A stretch of 13,794 bases of DNA from Clostridia bacterium (GTDB taxonomy: Bacteria; Bacillota; Clostridia; Christensenellales; UBA1242): the NCBI GenBank assembly GCA_017622115.1, contig JAGART010000184.1, positions 1 through 13,794 on the forward strand, in the 5' to 3' direction. This document shows positions 6,166 through 13,794 of this stretch, piece after piece. Numbering within the stretch: the stretch's first letter is position 1; the number at the start of each line of letters is the position of its first letter. Made by a program: the position numbers and the translations under genes. Below the pieces are notes generated by a model. That model was not told the DNA's origin, did not search any database, and worked only from the letters and a program-made list of their open reading frames with translations.

Positions 6166-7214
6166 CTTTTATATTTAATTATCAAACTACAAATCTTCTC
6201 CAAAGTGTCATTTGGTACAGCGTGTTTTGTGCTGGCTCGCATTGTTGGGGCAGTTTTTATTAATTCTTTAAATTTTTGTTTAAATGTTTCATTTGTTAAG
6301 TTTTGTTCTAAAAGCATTAGTGCATAGCCTTTTTGAGTAAAGTATTTAGCATTTTGCACTTGGTCGCCACGACTGCTTTTTGCTAATGGTATTATTAACA
6401 TAGGTATTTGAAAACTTAACAATTCAAAGATTGCGTTTGAGCCACCACGTGTAATGGCTATATCACAAAGAGAAAGTAGGGCAGGCATATTTGAAAAAAA
6501 TTCAATGGCGTGATAGCCTTCTTTTTTTATGTTAGATATTTTTCCTTTTCCTGTTAAGTGGACAACTTGATGAGTTCTTAATATATAATCTAAATTTTTT
6601 AAAATTATATCATTTATAGCGGTTGCTCCTTGACTGCCTCCCATAACTAAACAAATAGGTTTGGTTGTACTTAAATTTAGTTGTTGGCGAATGCGTGCTT
6701 TTTCTTGCGGAGTTACTTCGGGTTTTTTAAAAGGCGAGCCAACATACAAGCCGTTTTTTAAAGTTTCGGCTGTGTCTTTAAATGTGGTGCAAATTACATT
6801 ATAATTGTTTTTGGTTAGTTTATTTGCAAGCCCTAATGTATAATCGCTTTCGTGAGCAAGCATAGGTATTTTTAAACTTTTGCCAGCCATTGTTACAGGT
6901 ACAGAAACAAATCCACCTTTGCTAAAAATAACATCAGGCTTAATCTTTAAAAGTAGTTGCTTCGCTTGATTTTTGCCTTTAAATAACTTAAAAGGAATAA
7001 GCAAATTTTTAGGACTTAAACTTCGTATTAATTTTACAGTTGTGATTGGGTAAAACTGAACTTCGGGGAATTGTGCTACAAGTTGCTTTTCTGGTCCTGT
7101 TTCACTTCCTATATAAATTATAGTATCAAAATGCTTTTTTAGCATAGGTATAAGGGCTAAATTTGGTGTTACGTGTCCTGCTGTGCCACCACCAGTTAAA
7201 ACTATTACAGACAT
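6162..7214 (-). CDS. murG: UDP-GlcNAc:lipid I N-acetylglucosaminyltransferase MurG
   Basis: This 350-residue peripheral membrane GT-B glycosyltransferase converts lipid I to lipid II by adding GlcNAc on the cytoplasmic face. It has the glycine-rich loop GGGTAGHVTPNLAL (8-21, His14), SKGGFVSVP (98-106), HESDYTLGLANK (121-132), MGGSQGA (191-197), the UDP-binding RGGSNAIFELL (256-266) and DQVQNA (284-289). Length is normal for the family. It stands alone here on the minus strand. In many bacteria murG sits in the division/cell-wall cluster with ftsW and murD, none of which is visible. The start has a modest AAGG ribosome binding site and fits the N-terminal strand (MSVIVLTGGG). No terminator is seen between it and the convergent 157-residue gene. 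Confidence 0.97.
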   Translation of the reverse strand: MSVIVLTGGGTAGHVTPNLALIPMLKKHFDTIIYIGSETGPEKQLVAQFPEVQFYPITTVKLIRSLSPKNLLIPFKLFKGKNQAKQLLLKIKPDVIFSKGGFVSVPVTMAGKSLKIPMLAHESDYTLGLANKLTKNNYNVICTTFKDTAETLKNGLYVGSPFKKPEVTPQEKARIRQQLNLSTTKPICLVMGGSQGATAINDIILKNLDYILRTHQVVHLTGKGKISNIKKEGYHAIEFFSNMPALLSLCDIAITRGGSNAIFELLSFQIPMLIIPLAKSSRGDQVQNAKYFTQKGYALMLLEQNLTNETFKQKFKELIKTAPTMRASTKHAVPNDTLEKICSLIIKYKS

Positions 7215-7337
7215 TTTATTTTTACCTTTTTTATTGTTAGTTTGCTTTGTTTTGGCTTATTTTATGCGGTTTTTGGCAAAAATATTAAAAAAATTTCTAA
7301 AATTAAATCAAATTAGTTTTTTATTTTCAAAAATTTG

Positions 7338-7346
7338 TGCTAAAAT
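7338..7346 (+). promoter_or_regulatory. Possible extended -10 promoter of the topoisomerase operon
   Basis: TGC followed by TAAAAT (7341-7346) forms an extended -10 about 29 bases before the TTG start. No good -35 lies 17 bases upstream. The 160-base divergent gap between murG and this operon is very AT-rich, and I see nothing else definite in it. Confidence 0.35.
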
Positions 7347-7374
7347 ATAGTAAAAGTTATTAAGGAGAAGTATT

Positions 7375-9333
7375 TTGTCTAAACAGTATGATTCAAAAGA
7401 TATAGTTATATTAGAGGGACTTGATGCTGTACGTATGCGACCAGGTATGTATATCGGTACAACAGGTTCAAAAGGTTTACATCACTTGTTATGGGAAATA
7501 GTTGACAATAGTGTAGATGAAATTGCAAATGGTTATGGTGATACAATTACTGTTACATTGCACGAAGACGGCAGTGCCCAAGTTGAGGATAACGGTCGTG
7601 GTATTCCTGTTGATATTCACCCTCAAAAGAAAGTTAGTGGTGTAGAAGTTGTATTTACTCAACTTCACGCAGGGGGTAAATTTGAGAGCGATAACTACAA
7701 CTTTTCGGGTGGTTTGCACGGTGTAGGTGCTTCTGTTGCAAATGCGTTATCTCGTTGGCTAACTGTTACAGTTTATCGTGAGGGCTATGAGTATGAAATG
7801 CAATTTGAAAGCAAAGGTAGTGGCAAAAATATCAAAAGTGGTGTGCCTGTCGCTCCATTAAAAAAAGTGGGCAAGACAAAATTGCAAGGTACTTTGGTGC
7901 GTTTCTTCCCAGATGATAGAGTGTTTGAAGATATCACTTTTGATTTAGAAGTTGTGTCTAAACGTTTGCGTGAAATTGCCTTTTTAAACAAGGGTATTAA
8001 AATTGAATTGATTGATGAACGCCGTTTGAATAATGGTGAGGCGTTTAAGCAAACATTTAAGTATGCGGGCGGTTTGTCTGACTTTGTTAAGTACTTAAAT
8101 GAAAATAAAACAGTAGAGCATTCAAAACCTATTCACTTTGAAGCAAAGAGTGATTTAGTACAACTCGAATGTGCTTTGCAATACACTAACAACTATACAG
8201 AAAATGTATTTAGTTATGTAAACAATATCCCTACTAGCGAGGGCGGTACTCACGAAACAGGTCTTAAAAATGCTTTAACTCACGCATTAACTGATATGGG
8301 TAAAAAAGCAGGCTTAATCAAAGATAAAGATGGTGCTTTTATTGGTGAGGACTTCCGTGAGGGACTTACAATAGTACTTGCTATTAAAATGCGTAATGTG
8401 CAGTTTGAGGGACAAACTAAAACTAAATTAGGTAATACAGAAATTAAGCCAGAAGTGGAAAGTTTAAGTTACAAAAAACTTATGGAGTTTTTTGAACAAA
8501 GTTCAAATAAAAACATTTTAGAACTCGCTATAAACAAAGCAAAACAAGCGGCAAAAGTTAGAGAGGCTGCTCGTAAGGCAAAAGAAATTACTCGTGCAAA
8601 ACATAGTATCGAAAATAGTAACTTAATAGGTAAATTGAGTAGTTGTAGCGGTAAAAAGGCAGAGTTAAACGAGTTGTTTATCGTTGAGGGTGAAAGTGCG
8701 GGTGGTAGTGCAAAACAAGCCCGTGATAGAGGCTTTCAGGCGATTTTGGCACTTCGTGGTAAACCTTTAAATGCAGAGAAAAAACGCCTTGCTCAAATTT
8801 TGGCTAATGAAGAAATTAGGACAATTATTAGTGCGTTGGGTACTGGTATAGGTGAGGACTTTAATTTAGGTAGTTTAAAATATCACAAAGTTATTATTTT
8901 AAGTGATGCCGACCAAGATGGTGCTCACATTAGAGCGATTTTAATTACGTTCTTCTTCCGTTATATGAGAGAGTTAATCTTAAACGGACATTTATATATC
9001 GGTTTGCCTCCACTTTATAAAGTGTCTAAACGTGATAATATTGAGTATGTTTATAGTGATGCAGAATTACCAGAAGCGATTGAAAGAATAGGTAAAGGTT
9101 ATGCTATTCAACGTTATAAAGGTTTGGGTGAAATGAACCCTGACCAACTTTGGGATACAACTATGGATCCTAGCAAACGTTCACTTATGCGTGTAACGCT
9201 CGATGATGTTGCTAATGCAGAACTTATGATAACTACTCTTATGGGGGACAATATCGAGGCTCGTAAACGTTATATTAGCGAACACGCAAACTTTAATAGA
9301 GAAGAAACATTTGAAGCAAAGCAGGAAAATTAG
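7375..9333 (+). CDS. parE: Type IIA DNA topoisomerase ATPase subunit (topoisomerase IV ParE / GyrB)
   Basis: This 652-residue subunit binds and hydrolyses ATP and forms the metal-binding part of the cleavage centre. The GHKL ATPase motifs are at EIVDNSVDE (41-49), DNGRGIP (72-78) and GGLHGVG (112-118); QTKTKLGN is at 347-354. The TOPRIM motifs are VEGESAGG (437-444, catalytic Glu438) and DADQDG (511-516), and RYKGLGEMNP is at 580-589. The start is TTG (7375), 7 bases after AAGGAG; no ATG fits. GyrB and ParE are hard to tell apart in this lineage. Stretches such as FEGQTKTKLGN and ALGTGIG look GyrB-like, while the partner subunit lacks a GyrA box, so I lean to topoisomerase IV. The gene is 11 bases upstream of the A subunit in one operon. 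Confidence 0.9.
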   Translation: MSKQYDSKDIVILEGLDAVRMRPGMYIGTTGSKGLHHLLWEIVDNSVDEIANGYGDTITVTLHEDGSAQVEDNGRGIPVDIHPQKKVSGVEVVFTQLHAGGKFESDNYNFSGGLHGVGASVANALSRWLTVTVYREGYEYEMQFESKGSGKNIKSGVPVAPLKKVGKTKLQGTLVRFFPDDRVFEDITFDLEVVSKRLREIAFLNKGIKIELIDERRLNNGEAFKQTFKYAGGLSDFVKYLNENKTVEHSKPIHFEAKSDLVQLECALQYTNNYTENVFSYVNNIPTSEGGTHETGLKNALTHALTDMGKKAGLIKDKDGAFIGEDFREGLTIVLAIKMRNVQFEGQTKTKLGNTEIKPEVESLSYKKLMEFFEQSSNKNILELAINKAKQAAKVREAARKAKEITRAKHSIENSNLIGKLSSCSGKKAELNELFIVEGESAGGSAKQARDRGFQAILALRGKPLNAEKKRLAQILANEEIRTIISALGTGIGEDFNLGSLKYHKVIILSDADQDGAHIRAILITFFFRYMRELILNGHLYIGLPPLYKVSKRDNIEYVYSDAELPEAIERIGKGYAIQRYKGLGEMNPDQLWDTTMDPSKRSLMRVTLDDVANAELMITTLMGDNIEARKRYISEHANFNREETFEAKQEN

Positions 9334-9344
9334 GAGATTAAAAA

Positions 9345-11789
9345 TTGAGTAAAGAAGTAAAGAAATCTAATACAGGCAAAAAAAGTCAAGCATCAAGTGG
9401 AGCAATTATCGAGCGTCCATTAGATGAAGTTTTGCATATTAGTATGATTCCTTATAGTGAATGTGTAATTTTAGATAGAGCATTGCCTCGTGTCGAGGAC
9501 GGTTTAAAACCTGTTCAGCGTAGGATTTTATATGATATGATGTTGTTGGGTTTAGAGCCTGACAAACCTTTTAAAAAGTCTGCTCGTATTGTAGGTGATT
9601 GTTTGGGTAAATTTCACCCGCACGGTGATTCATCTGTTTATGATGCTATGGTGCGTATGGCACAACCTCATAATATGCGTGAGATTTTAGTTCACGGTCA
9701 TGGAAACTTTGGTAGTAATGATGGTGATAGTGCTGCTGCTATGCGTTATACAGAAGCAAAACTTGCTCCGCTCGCTTTGGAACTTTTACGTGATTTGGAA
9801 AAAGATACTGTTAAGTGGAGTTTAAACTTTGATGATACAATAAAAGAACCTGATATGCTACCAGGTCGTTTTCCAAATTTGTTGGTTAATGGTTCTAGTG
9901 GTATTGCGGTTGGTCTTGCTACAAATATTCCGCCACACAATTTAGCCGAAGTAATTGATGGTGTTGTTGCTTATATTGATAATCCTAATATTAAATTAAA
10001 GCAAATGATGAAACACATCAAAGGACCAGACTTCCCAACTGGTGCTACTATGACTATTGAAGAACTTGAAAAGGCGTATGAAACTGGTAAAGGTAAAGTC
10101 ATTATGACTGCTAAATATCATATTGAGGAAGGTAAAAATGATAAAAAGAATATCGTTATTACTGAATTGCCTTATCAAGTTAATAAATCTAAATTGTTGC
10201 AAAATATCGCCGCTTTAAGTGAAGAAAAAGAGGGCGTTTTAAACGATATTGCCGAAGTTCGTGATGAATCAGACCGTGATGGTATGCGTGCTGTCATTAC
10301 TATTAAAAAAGATGGCAATTTAAATGCTGTTTTAGAAAATTTGTTAAAATCAACAGATATGCGTTGTAGTTTTGCAATAAATATGGTTGCGATTGCTGGC
10401 GGTAAACCTAGAACGTTAGGCTTGTTGGATATTATTTCATATTATGTAGAGTATCAACGTGAAATCATTTATCGCCGTAGTAAATATGATTTGGAAGTTG
10501 CCAAAGAACGTAGCCACATTTTAGAAGGTCTTTTGATTGCGATTAAAAATATAGATGAAGTAATCAAAATTATTAAAAAAGCAGTTTCGCCAGCAGATGC
10601 TAAAATGAAATTGAAAGAAAAATTTATTCTTTCAGAAAGACAAGCACAAGCAATCCTTGATATGCGTCTTGCTAGACTTACAAGTCTTGAAGTTAATAAA
10701 ATAACAGATGAACTTAAACAACTTAAACTTTTAATCGAAAAATTAACTGCTATTGTTAAAAGTAAAACTATGCAACTTCAAATTGTTAAGGAAGAAATTC
10801 TCGAAATTAAACGCAAATATAAAAATCCAAGACGTACTCAAATTTTGGGCGTAGATGAAGTTGTAGAAATCGAAACTGTAAAAGTTGATGTTGCTGTGCC
10901 TATGGTTTTGGGATTAACTGCACAAGGTAATATCAAATATATGGACGCAAAAACTTTTGCAAATGCAAATAAAGATTATAAAAACGGAAATTCACTTGCA
11001 CAAGTACATACTCAAATCTTGCACGTTAAAAGTGATAGCGATATTTTAGCGATTACAAGTTTGGGTTACTCTATTAGATTTAATGTTTCTGATTTAAAAA
11101 CTTGCAAGTATCGTGAAAAAGGTACAGACCCACACGAATTCTTTATGGAATTATCTGTAAACGAAAAGATTGTTGGTTTTATTCCTGCGGAATTTAACGA
11201 AAAAGAAGAACGAAATTTATTGTTCTTTACTCGTTTGGGTTTTGTAAAGAAAACAAATTTCAGTGAATACAATACAGTAAAAAGTTATATTCAAGCAGTA
11301 AAAGTGCGTGAAGATGATGAATTAATCGGTGTTGAGTTTGATGTCGAAGGACACGATATGCTTTACACAACTGCTATGGGTCAAGTGCTTTTTGCTACAA
11401 AAGATGATATTCCTGTACAAGGTAGGGTTTCTGGTGGTGTGCGAGGTATCAGCCTTTATGATGGTGATACACTAATTTCCGCAGGACTCACAAGTGATGA
11501 GGGCGAAGTCGTTGTAATTACCCAAAATGGTGTTGCAAAACGTGTAATTTTGGCTCAAATTATGAAATTCCCTCGTTATAGAAAGGGTGTTAGATTAATT
11601 TTGTTAAATAGTGGCGATAGAGTTGTATTTACAACTTGCGTAAAAGAACCTGCTGAACTTGTGCTTGTAACAAATGCAGAAAGCGTTGGAGTAAACTCTG
11701 AAAAAGTAGCTATTATTCCTAGGGAAAAGAAAGGTAATCCACTTAAAAATGTAGATAAAGTATTGACTGGTTATAAAAATATTAAATAG
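9345..11789 (+). CDS. parC: Type IIA DNA topoisomerase cleavage subunit (topoisomerase IV ParC / GyrA-like)
   Basis: This 814-residue subunit breaks and rejoins DNA through Tyr135 (AAMRYTE). [18 protein letters not shown] is at 45-62. The quinolone-pocket sequence [10 protein letters not shown] (91-100) keeps Ser96 and an acidic Asp100 at the positions matching GyrA S83/D87. The C-terminal beta-pinwheel begins near 515. The classical GyrA box (QRRGGKG), needed for gyrase-type negative supercoiling, is not seen in blade 1, where [12 protein letters not shown] stands in that region. A later blade has [10 protein letters not shown] (693-702). This favours decatenating topoisomerase IV, though a divergent GyrA is possible. 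The TTG start follows AGGAG (9332-9336), which overlaps the parE stop codon. A lysine/serine-rich N-terminal extension of about 20 residues precedes the core. A terminator follows. Confidence 0.9.
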   Translation: MSKEVKKSNTGKKSQASSGAIIERPLDEVLHISMIPYSECVILDRALPRVEDGLKPVQRRILYDMMLLGLEPDKPFKKSARIVGDCLGKFHPHGDSSVYDAMVRMAQPHNMREILVHGHGNFGSNDGDSAAAMRYTEAKLAPLALELLRDLEKDTVKWSLNFDDTIKEPDMLPGRFPNLLVNGSSGIAVGLATNIPPHNLAEVIDGVVAYIDNPNIKLKQMMKHIKGPDFPTGATMTIEELEKAYETGKGKVIMTAKYHIEEGKNDKKNIVITELPYQVNKSKLLQNIAALSEEKEGVLNDIAEVRDESDRDGMRAVITIKKDGNLNAVLENLLKSTDMRCSFAINMVAIAGGKPRTLGLLDIISYYVEYQREIIYRRSKYDLEVAKERSHILEGLLIAIKNIDEVIKIIKKAVSPADAKMKLKEKFILSERQAQAILDMRLARLTSLEVNKITDELKQLKLLIEKLTAIVKSKTMQLQIVKEEILEIKRKYKNPRRTQILGVDEVVEIETVKVDVAVPMVLGLTAQGNIKYMDAKTFANANKDYKNGNSLAQVHTQILHVKSDSDILAITSLGYSIRFNVSDLKTCKYREKGTDPHEFFMELSVNEKIVGFIPAEFNEKEERNLLFFTRLGFVKKTNFSEYNTVKSYIQAVKVREDDELIGVEFDVEGHDMLYTTAMGQVLFATKDDIPVQGRVSGGVRGISLYDGDTLISAGLTSDEGEVVVITQNGVAKRVILAQIMKFPRYRKGVRLILLNSGDRVVFTTCVKEPAELVLVTNAESVGVNSEKVAIIPREKKGNPLKNVDKVLTGYKNIK

Positions 11790-11797
11790 AATTTAAG

Positions 11798-11828
11798 GAA
11801 AATGATTTAAAAGTCATTTTCTTTTTTT
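11798..11828 (+). terminator. Rho-independent terminator of the topoisomerase operon
   Basis: The 8-bp stem GAAAATGA (11798-11805) and TCATTTTC (11814-11821) is followed by seven T, 9 bases after the parC stop. Confidence 0.87.
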
Positions 11829-11880
11829 GTTATAAATTTTTATATAAAAGAATATCTATATTATTAAGCGAAATAGATTT

Positions 11881-11965
11881 TTGACATTCTCCGCCAAAAT
11901 AACTCAAATTTGAAAACATATAGACATTTGATTTAGGAGAGAAATTTTTTTATTTTTGCTAAACT
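11881..11965 (+). promoter_or_regulatory. Candidate promoter elements upstream of the deacetylase
   Basis: Two weak options are visible in the 193-base gap. One is a perfect TTGACA (11881-11886) with a poor TCAAAT 17 bases later (11904-11909). The other is an extended -10 TGC-TAAACT (11957-11965) without a good -35, placed about 18 bases before the ATG. Nothing decides between them. Confidence 0.3.
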
Positions 11966-11982
11966 AAAATTGTGAGGAAATT

Positions 11983-12759
11983 ATGAGATTCGTAATTCTG
12001 AAACGTTCCGTACTTTGGTTGGCTTTTTGCAGTGTTCTATTGTGTGGAGTTTTATCTGTTCCATTAGGTGAAAACGCTATGGCGGCAGTCTTTTTTGGTG
12101 ATAACTTACGTAAAATTCCTGTATATAATGTCCAAACAGAAGAAAAACGTGTGGCTATTAGTTTTGATGCTGCTTGGGGTGCTGATAAAACCGAAAAAAT
12201 TATGGAGATACTTAAAGAATATAATGCAAATGCTACTTTCTTTTTGGTTGGTTTTTGGAGTGAAAAATATCCAGAAATCGTAAAGCAAATTCACACAAAC
12301 GGATTTGAAATAGGTACTCATAGCAATACGCACCCTGATTTAACAAAGTTAAGTCAAGAACAAGTGCGATTAGAATTAGAGGAGTCTATCTCAAAAATTA
12401 AAGCGTGTGATGATAGTATTGAGGTTAAATACTTTCGTGCTCCTTTCGGTGCGTACAACAATACTGTAATCGAAACAGCCGAAAGCCTTAATCTTCAAAC
12501 TATTCAATGGAATGTAGATAGCCTAGACTGGAAAGGTATTAGTGGTAGCGAAATTGCAACTCGTATTCTTAATCGAGTTAATAATGGTTCAATTATCTTG
12601 TGTCATAATAATTCCGACCATATTTTGGACGCTTTGCCGATAGTGTTGGATAGATTAAAATTGCAAGGCTATACAGTTGGCTGTGTTGGTGATTTAGTCT
12701 ATAAAGATAACTTTGTTATAGACCGTGCAGGTGTCCAAAAATTAGCAGAACAATCTTAA
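11983..12759 (+). CDS. Polysaccharide deacetylase, PdaB-like (CE4 family)
   Basis: This 258-residue NodB-fold protein has an N-terminal signal anchor or signal peptide (basic MRFVILKR, then a hydrophobic stretch about 9-28, possible cleavage near NAMA at 31-34), so it acts outside the membrane. Motif 1 is SFDAAWG (60-66), motif 2 HSNTHPDL (113-120, zinc ligands His113 and His117), motif 3 RAPFG (152-156), motif 4 DSLDWK (179-184) and motif 5 LCHN (206-209). The pattern resembles sporulation protein PdaB and its relatives. In motif 1 the second Asp of the usual FDD, a metal ligand in classical CE4 enzymes, is Ala; PdaB-like proteins also vary there. Activity on peptidoglycan or another amino sugar is likely but unproven. 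The ribosome binding site GTGAGG is 8 bases before the ATG. It is 30 bases upstream of the ssb-like gene. Confidence 0.9.
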   Translation: MRFVILKRSVLWLAFCSVLLCGVLSVPLGENAMAAVFFGDNLRKIPVYNVQTEEKRVAISFDAAWGADKTEKIMEILKEYNANATFFLVGFWSEKYPEIVKQIHTNGFEIGTHSNTHPDLTKLSQEQVRLELEESISKIKACDDSIEVKYFRAPFGAYNNTVIETAESLNLQTIQWNVDSLDWKGISGSEIATRILNRVNNGSIILCHNNSDHILDALPIVLDRLKLQGYTVGCVGDLVYKDNFVIDRAGVQKLAEQS

Positions 12760-12789
12760 AAAATTATTAAAAAACCTAGGAGAGAAATT

Positions 12790-13461
12790 ATGAGTTTTGA
12801 ATTTAACAACAATCGTGTTTATTTGTATGGAAGGGTGGCTAGCGAACCGCAATTTAGCCACGAAGTCTATGGTGAGGGATTTTATGAAATTAATTTGGAA
12901 GTAAATCGTTTGTCCGAACAATACGATATTATCCCAATCACAATTTCAGAAAGATTATTTAAAGATATCGAACTAAAAATAGGCACTATGCTCGCATTAA
13001 ATGGTCAGTTTAGAAGTTACAACAAATTTGTTGATGGCAAAAGTAAACTTATGCTAACCGTTTTTGTTCGTGAAATTGTAGAGCCAGTTGAGGGACAAAA
13101 TACAAATATTATTGAGTTGGAAGGTTATGTTTGCAAAGAGCCTATTTATCGCACAACCCCTTTTAAAAGAGAAATCTGTGATTTGTTGCTCGCTGTAAAT
13201 CGTGCATACAATAAGTCAGACTATTTGCCTTGTATTGCGTGGGGTAGAAATGCTCGTTTTGTAAGTGATATGAATGTAGGCGAAAAATTATATTTAACTG
13301 GTAGAATTCAAAGTCGTGAATATCAAAAACGTATTGATGCCGAACACAGCGAAACACGTACTGCTTTTGAAGTTTCTATAAGTAAATTGTCACAGGAAGA
13401 TAATTTGCAATATTTGTTAAAAGAAAATGAAGAAAATGATGCTGTTTCTAATATAAATTAA
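12790..13461 (+). CDS. ssb: Double-OB-fold single-stranded DNA-binding protein
   Basis: This 223-residue protein is built of two tandem SSB-type OB folds. The first is about residues 8-92 (RVYLYGRVASEPQFSHEVYG, IPITISERL, GQFRSYN) and the second about 107-196 (IIELEGYVCKEPIYRTTP, LPCIAWGRNARF, LYLTGRIQSREY). The usual SSB has a single OB fold and works as a tetramer; a double protein could pair to give the same four folds. It lacks the acidic DDDIPF-type tail that recruits partner proteins, ending instead in an Asn/Glu-rich NEENDAVSNIN. I recall similar proteins in Clostridia annotated as single-stranded DNA-binding proteins, so this may be a second SSB beside the canonical one. The ribosome binding site TAGGAGAG sits 6 bases before the ATG. 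It probably shares a transcript with the deacetylase. Confidence 0.85.
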   Translation: MSFEFNNNRVYLYGRVASEPQFSHEVYGEGFYEINLEVNRLSEQYDIIPITISERLFKDIELKIGTMLALNGQFRSYNKFVDGKSKLMLTVFVREIVEPVEGQNTNIIELEGYVCKEPIYRTTPFKREICDLLLAVNRAYNKSDYLPCIAWGRNARFVSDMNVGEKLYLTGRIQSREYQKRIDAEHSETRTAFEVSISKLSQEDNLQYLLKENEENDAVSNIN

Positions 13462-13463
13462 TT

Positions 13464-13495
13464 AAAAAGACGAGTTTTTGCTTGTCTTTTTTGTA
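13464..13495 (+). terminator. Rho-independent terminator after ssb
   Basis: An 11-bp stem with one G-U pair (AAAAAGACGAG at 13464-13474 with CTTGTCTTTTT at 13481-13491) and a 6-base loop run into a T-rich tail, just after the ssb stop. Confidence 0.88.
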
Positions 13496-13561
13496 TTTGT
13501 AGTTGATTTTACGAGAATATTTCGATTTTATGACAAATTTTGCAAAAGTATTAAAATTTGT

Positions 13562-13590
13562 TTGATTAATTTATAAATTTTAGATATACT
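13562..13590 (+). promoter_or_regulatory. Possible promoter reading into the terminal repeat
   Basis: TTGATT (13562-13567), a 17-bp spacer and TATACT (13585-13590) form a fair sigma-A match. The -10 is one arm of a small inverted repeat (TATACT-3-AGTATA). Bases 13496-13561 hold nothing else I can identify. Confidence 0.4.
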
Positions 13591-13610
13591 AAAAGTATAA
13601 AGAAAAGCAG

Positions 13611-13718
13611 TGAGATTGCCACAGAACATAAATGTTCTTCGCAATGACAGAGTACTTAAAAATAATGATTAAAAGATAATTGTCATTATGAGGAGCGAAG
13701 CGACGTGATAATCTCGCC
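13611..13718. repeat. Interspersed palindromic repeat with two inverted hairpin arms
   Basis: Arm 1 (13611-13649) begins TGAGATTGCCAC and ends TTCGCAATGACA. Arm 2 (13681-13718) begins TGTCATTATGAG and ends GTGATAATCTCGCC, so the two are inverted copies around a 31-base AT-rich centre. Each arm can fold by itself: ATTGC/GCAAT in arm 1 and ATTAT/ATAAT in arm 2. Arm 1 also contains an inner hairpin, AGAACAT-2-ATGTTCT (13623-13638). From memory, the arm 2 core GAGCGAAGCGACGTG is typical of short intergenic repeats scattered through many bacterial genomes. No coding capacity is seen, so it is probably a non-autonomous mobile or REP-like element. Confidence 0.7.
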
Positions 13719-13738
13719 TTTAAAAATAGGGGTGAAAT

Positions 13739-13794
13739 ATGTTAAAAATAAATAGCAAGTTATCCCCAACTTTCAGCAAAGTGCTGGGGGGGGG
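13739..13794 (+). CDS. Possible start of a short ORF cut by the window end
   Basis: An ATG at 13739 follows AGGGGTG (13728-13734) at short spacing. It opens a frame of 18 codons (MLKINSKLSPTFSKVLGG) that runs off the right edge into the G run. I do not recognise the peptide. It may be a real gene, or chance coding in the repeat flank. Confidence 0.25.
   Translation, partial: MLKINSKLSPTFSKVLGG
13764..13794. other. Hairpin running into a terminal G run
   Basis: CCCCA-ACTTT (13764-13773) pairs with AAAGT and TGGGG (13778-13789) across a 4-base loop and a 2-base bulge. The run of G continues for nine bases to the window end (13786-13794). Such a run in a roughly 30% G+C genome is odd and may mark an assembly end. 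Confidence 0.5.

Noticed and set aside
11935..11965. An AGGAGAG ribosome-binding-like site that could serve a small leader peptide before the deacetylase
   Set aside because: No ATG, GTG or TTG lies at proper spacing. The first TTG, at 11956, is too far away and gives only three codons.
12068..12333. ORFs in other frames inside the deacetylase gene, on both strands
   Set aside because: They are shadows of a conserved CE4 coding sequence and lack ribosome binding sites.
1..13794. CRISPR arrays, tRNA or rRNA genes, transposases
   Set aside because: I scanned for spaced direct repeats, tRNA-like arms, conserved rRNA stretches and transposase motifs and found none that I could support.

Overview
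The window is chromosomal DNA of a low-G+C, Firmicutes-type bacterium, most likely an uncultured member of the Clostridia. The signs are AT-rich codon use, strong AGGAG-type ribosome binding sites, consensus sigma-A promoters, TTG starts on both topoisomerase genes, a PdaB-like deacetylase and a double-OB-fold SSB of a kind I associate with Clostridia. I cannot name the species. The run of nine G at the right end suggests that the sequence stops at a contig edge or an assembly problem.

Region 1-3781 is one plus-strand operon. It holds the 3' end of tsaE, a tsaB-rimI fusion, an alpha/beta hydrolase and a Mur ligase of the MurF type with a multi-pass membrane N-terminus. The genes overlap or lie close together, and a strong terminator follows. 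It links tRNA t6A modification and ribosomal protein acetylation to cell-wall precursor synthesis. A separate ddl gene (3832-4935) follows; its D-Ala-D-Ala product is the expected substrate of the MurF-like ligase.

Region 4949-6165 is a small regulatory island between ddl and murG. It contains a stand-alone HTH protein on the minus strand, a 68-residue XRE repressor on the minus strand, and a divergent 157-residue TPR-like protein of unknown function at about 24% G+C. The divergent promoter region is the most striking non-coding sequence here. A perfect TTGACA-17-TATAAT promoter has a perfect 16-bp palindrome filling its spacer. A second, imperfect copy overlaps a predicted leaderless promoter of the XRE gene. 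This looks like a lambda-like miniature genetic switch.

Region 6162-7214 is murG on the minus strand, tail to tail with the 157-residue gene and sharing stop-codon bases with it. Region 7375-11828 is a two-gene type IIA topoisomerase operon (parE/gyrB-like then parC/gyrA-like) with a terminator. Region 11983-13495 holds a PdaB-like polysaccharide deacetylase and a double-OB SSB, probably co-transcribed, and ends in a terminator.

The last 300 bases (13496-13794) contain no complete gene. They hold a possible promoter, an interspersed element made of two inverted hairpin arms, the possible start of a short ORF, and a hairpin running into the terminal G run.
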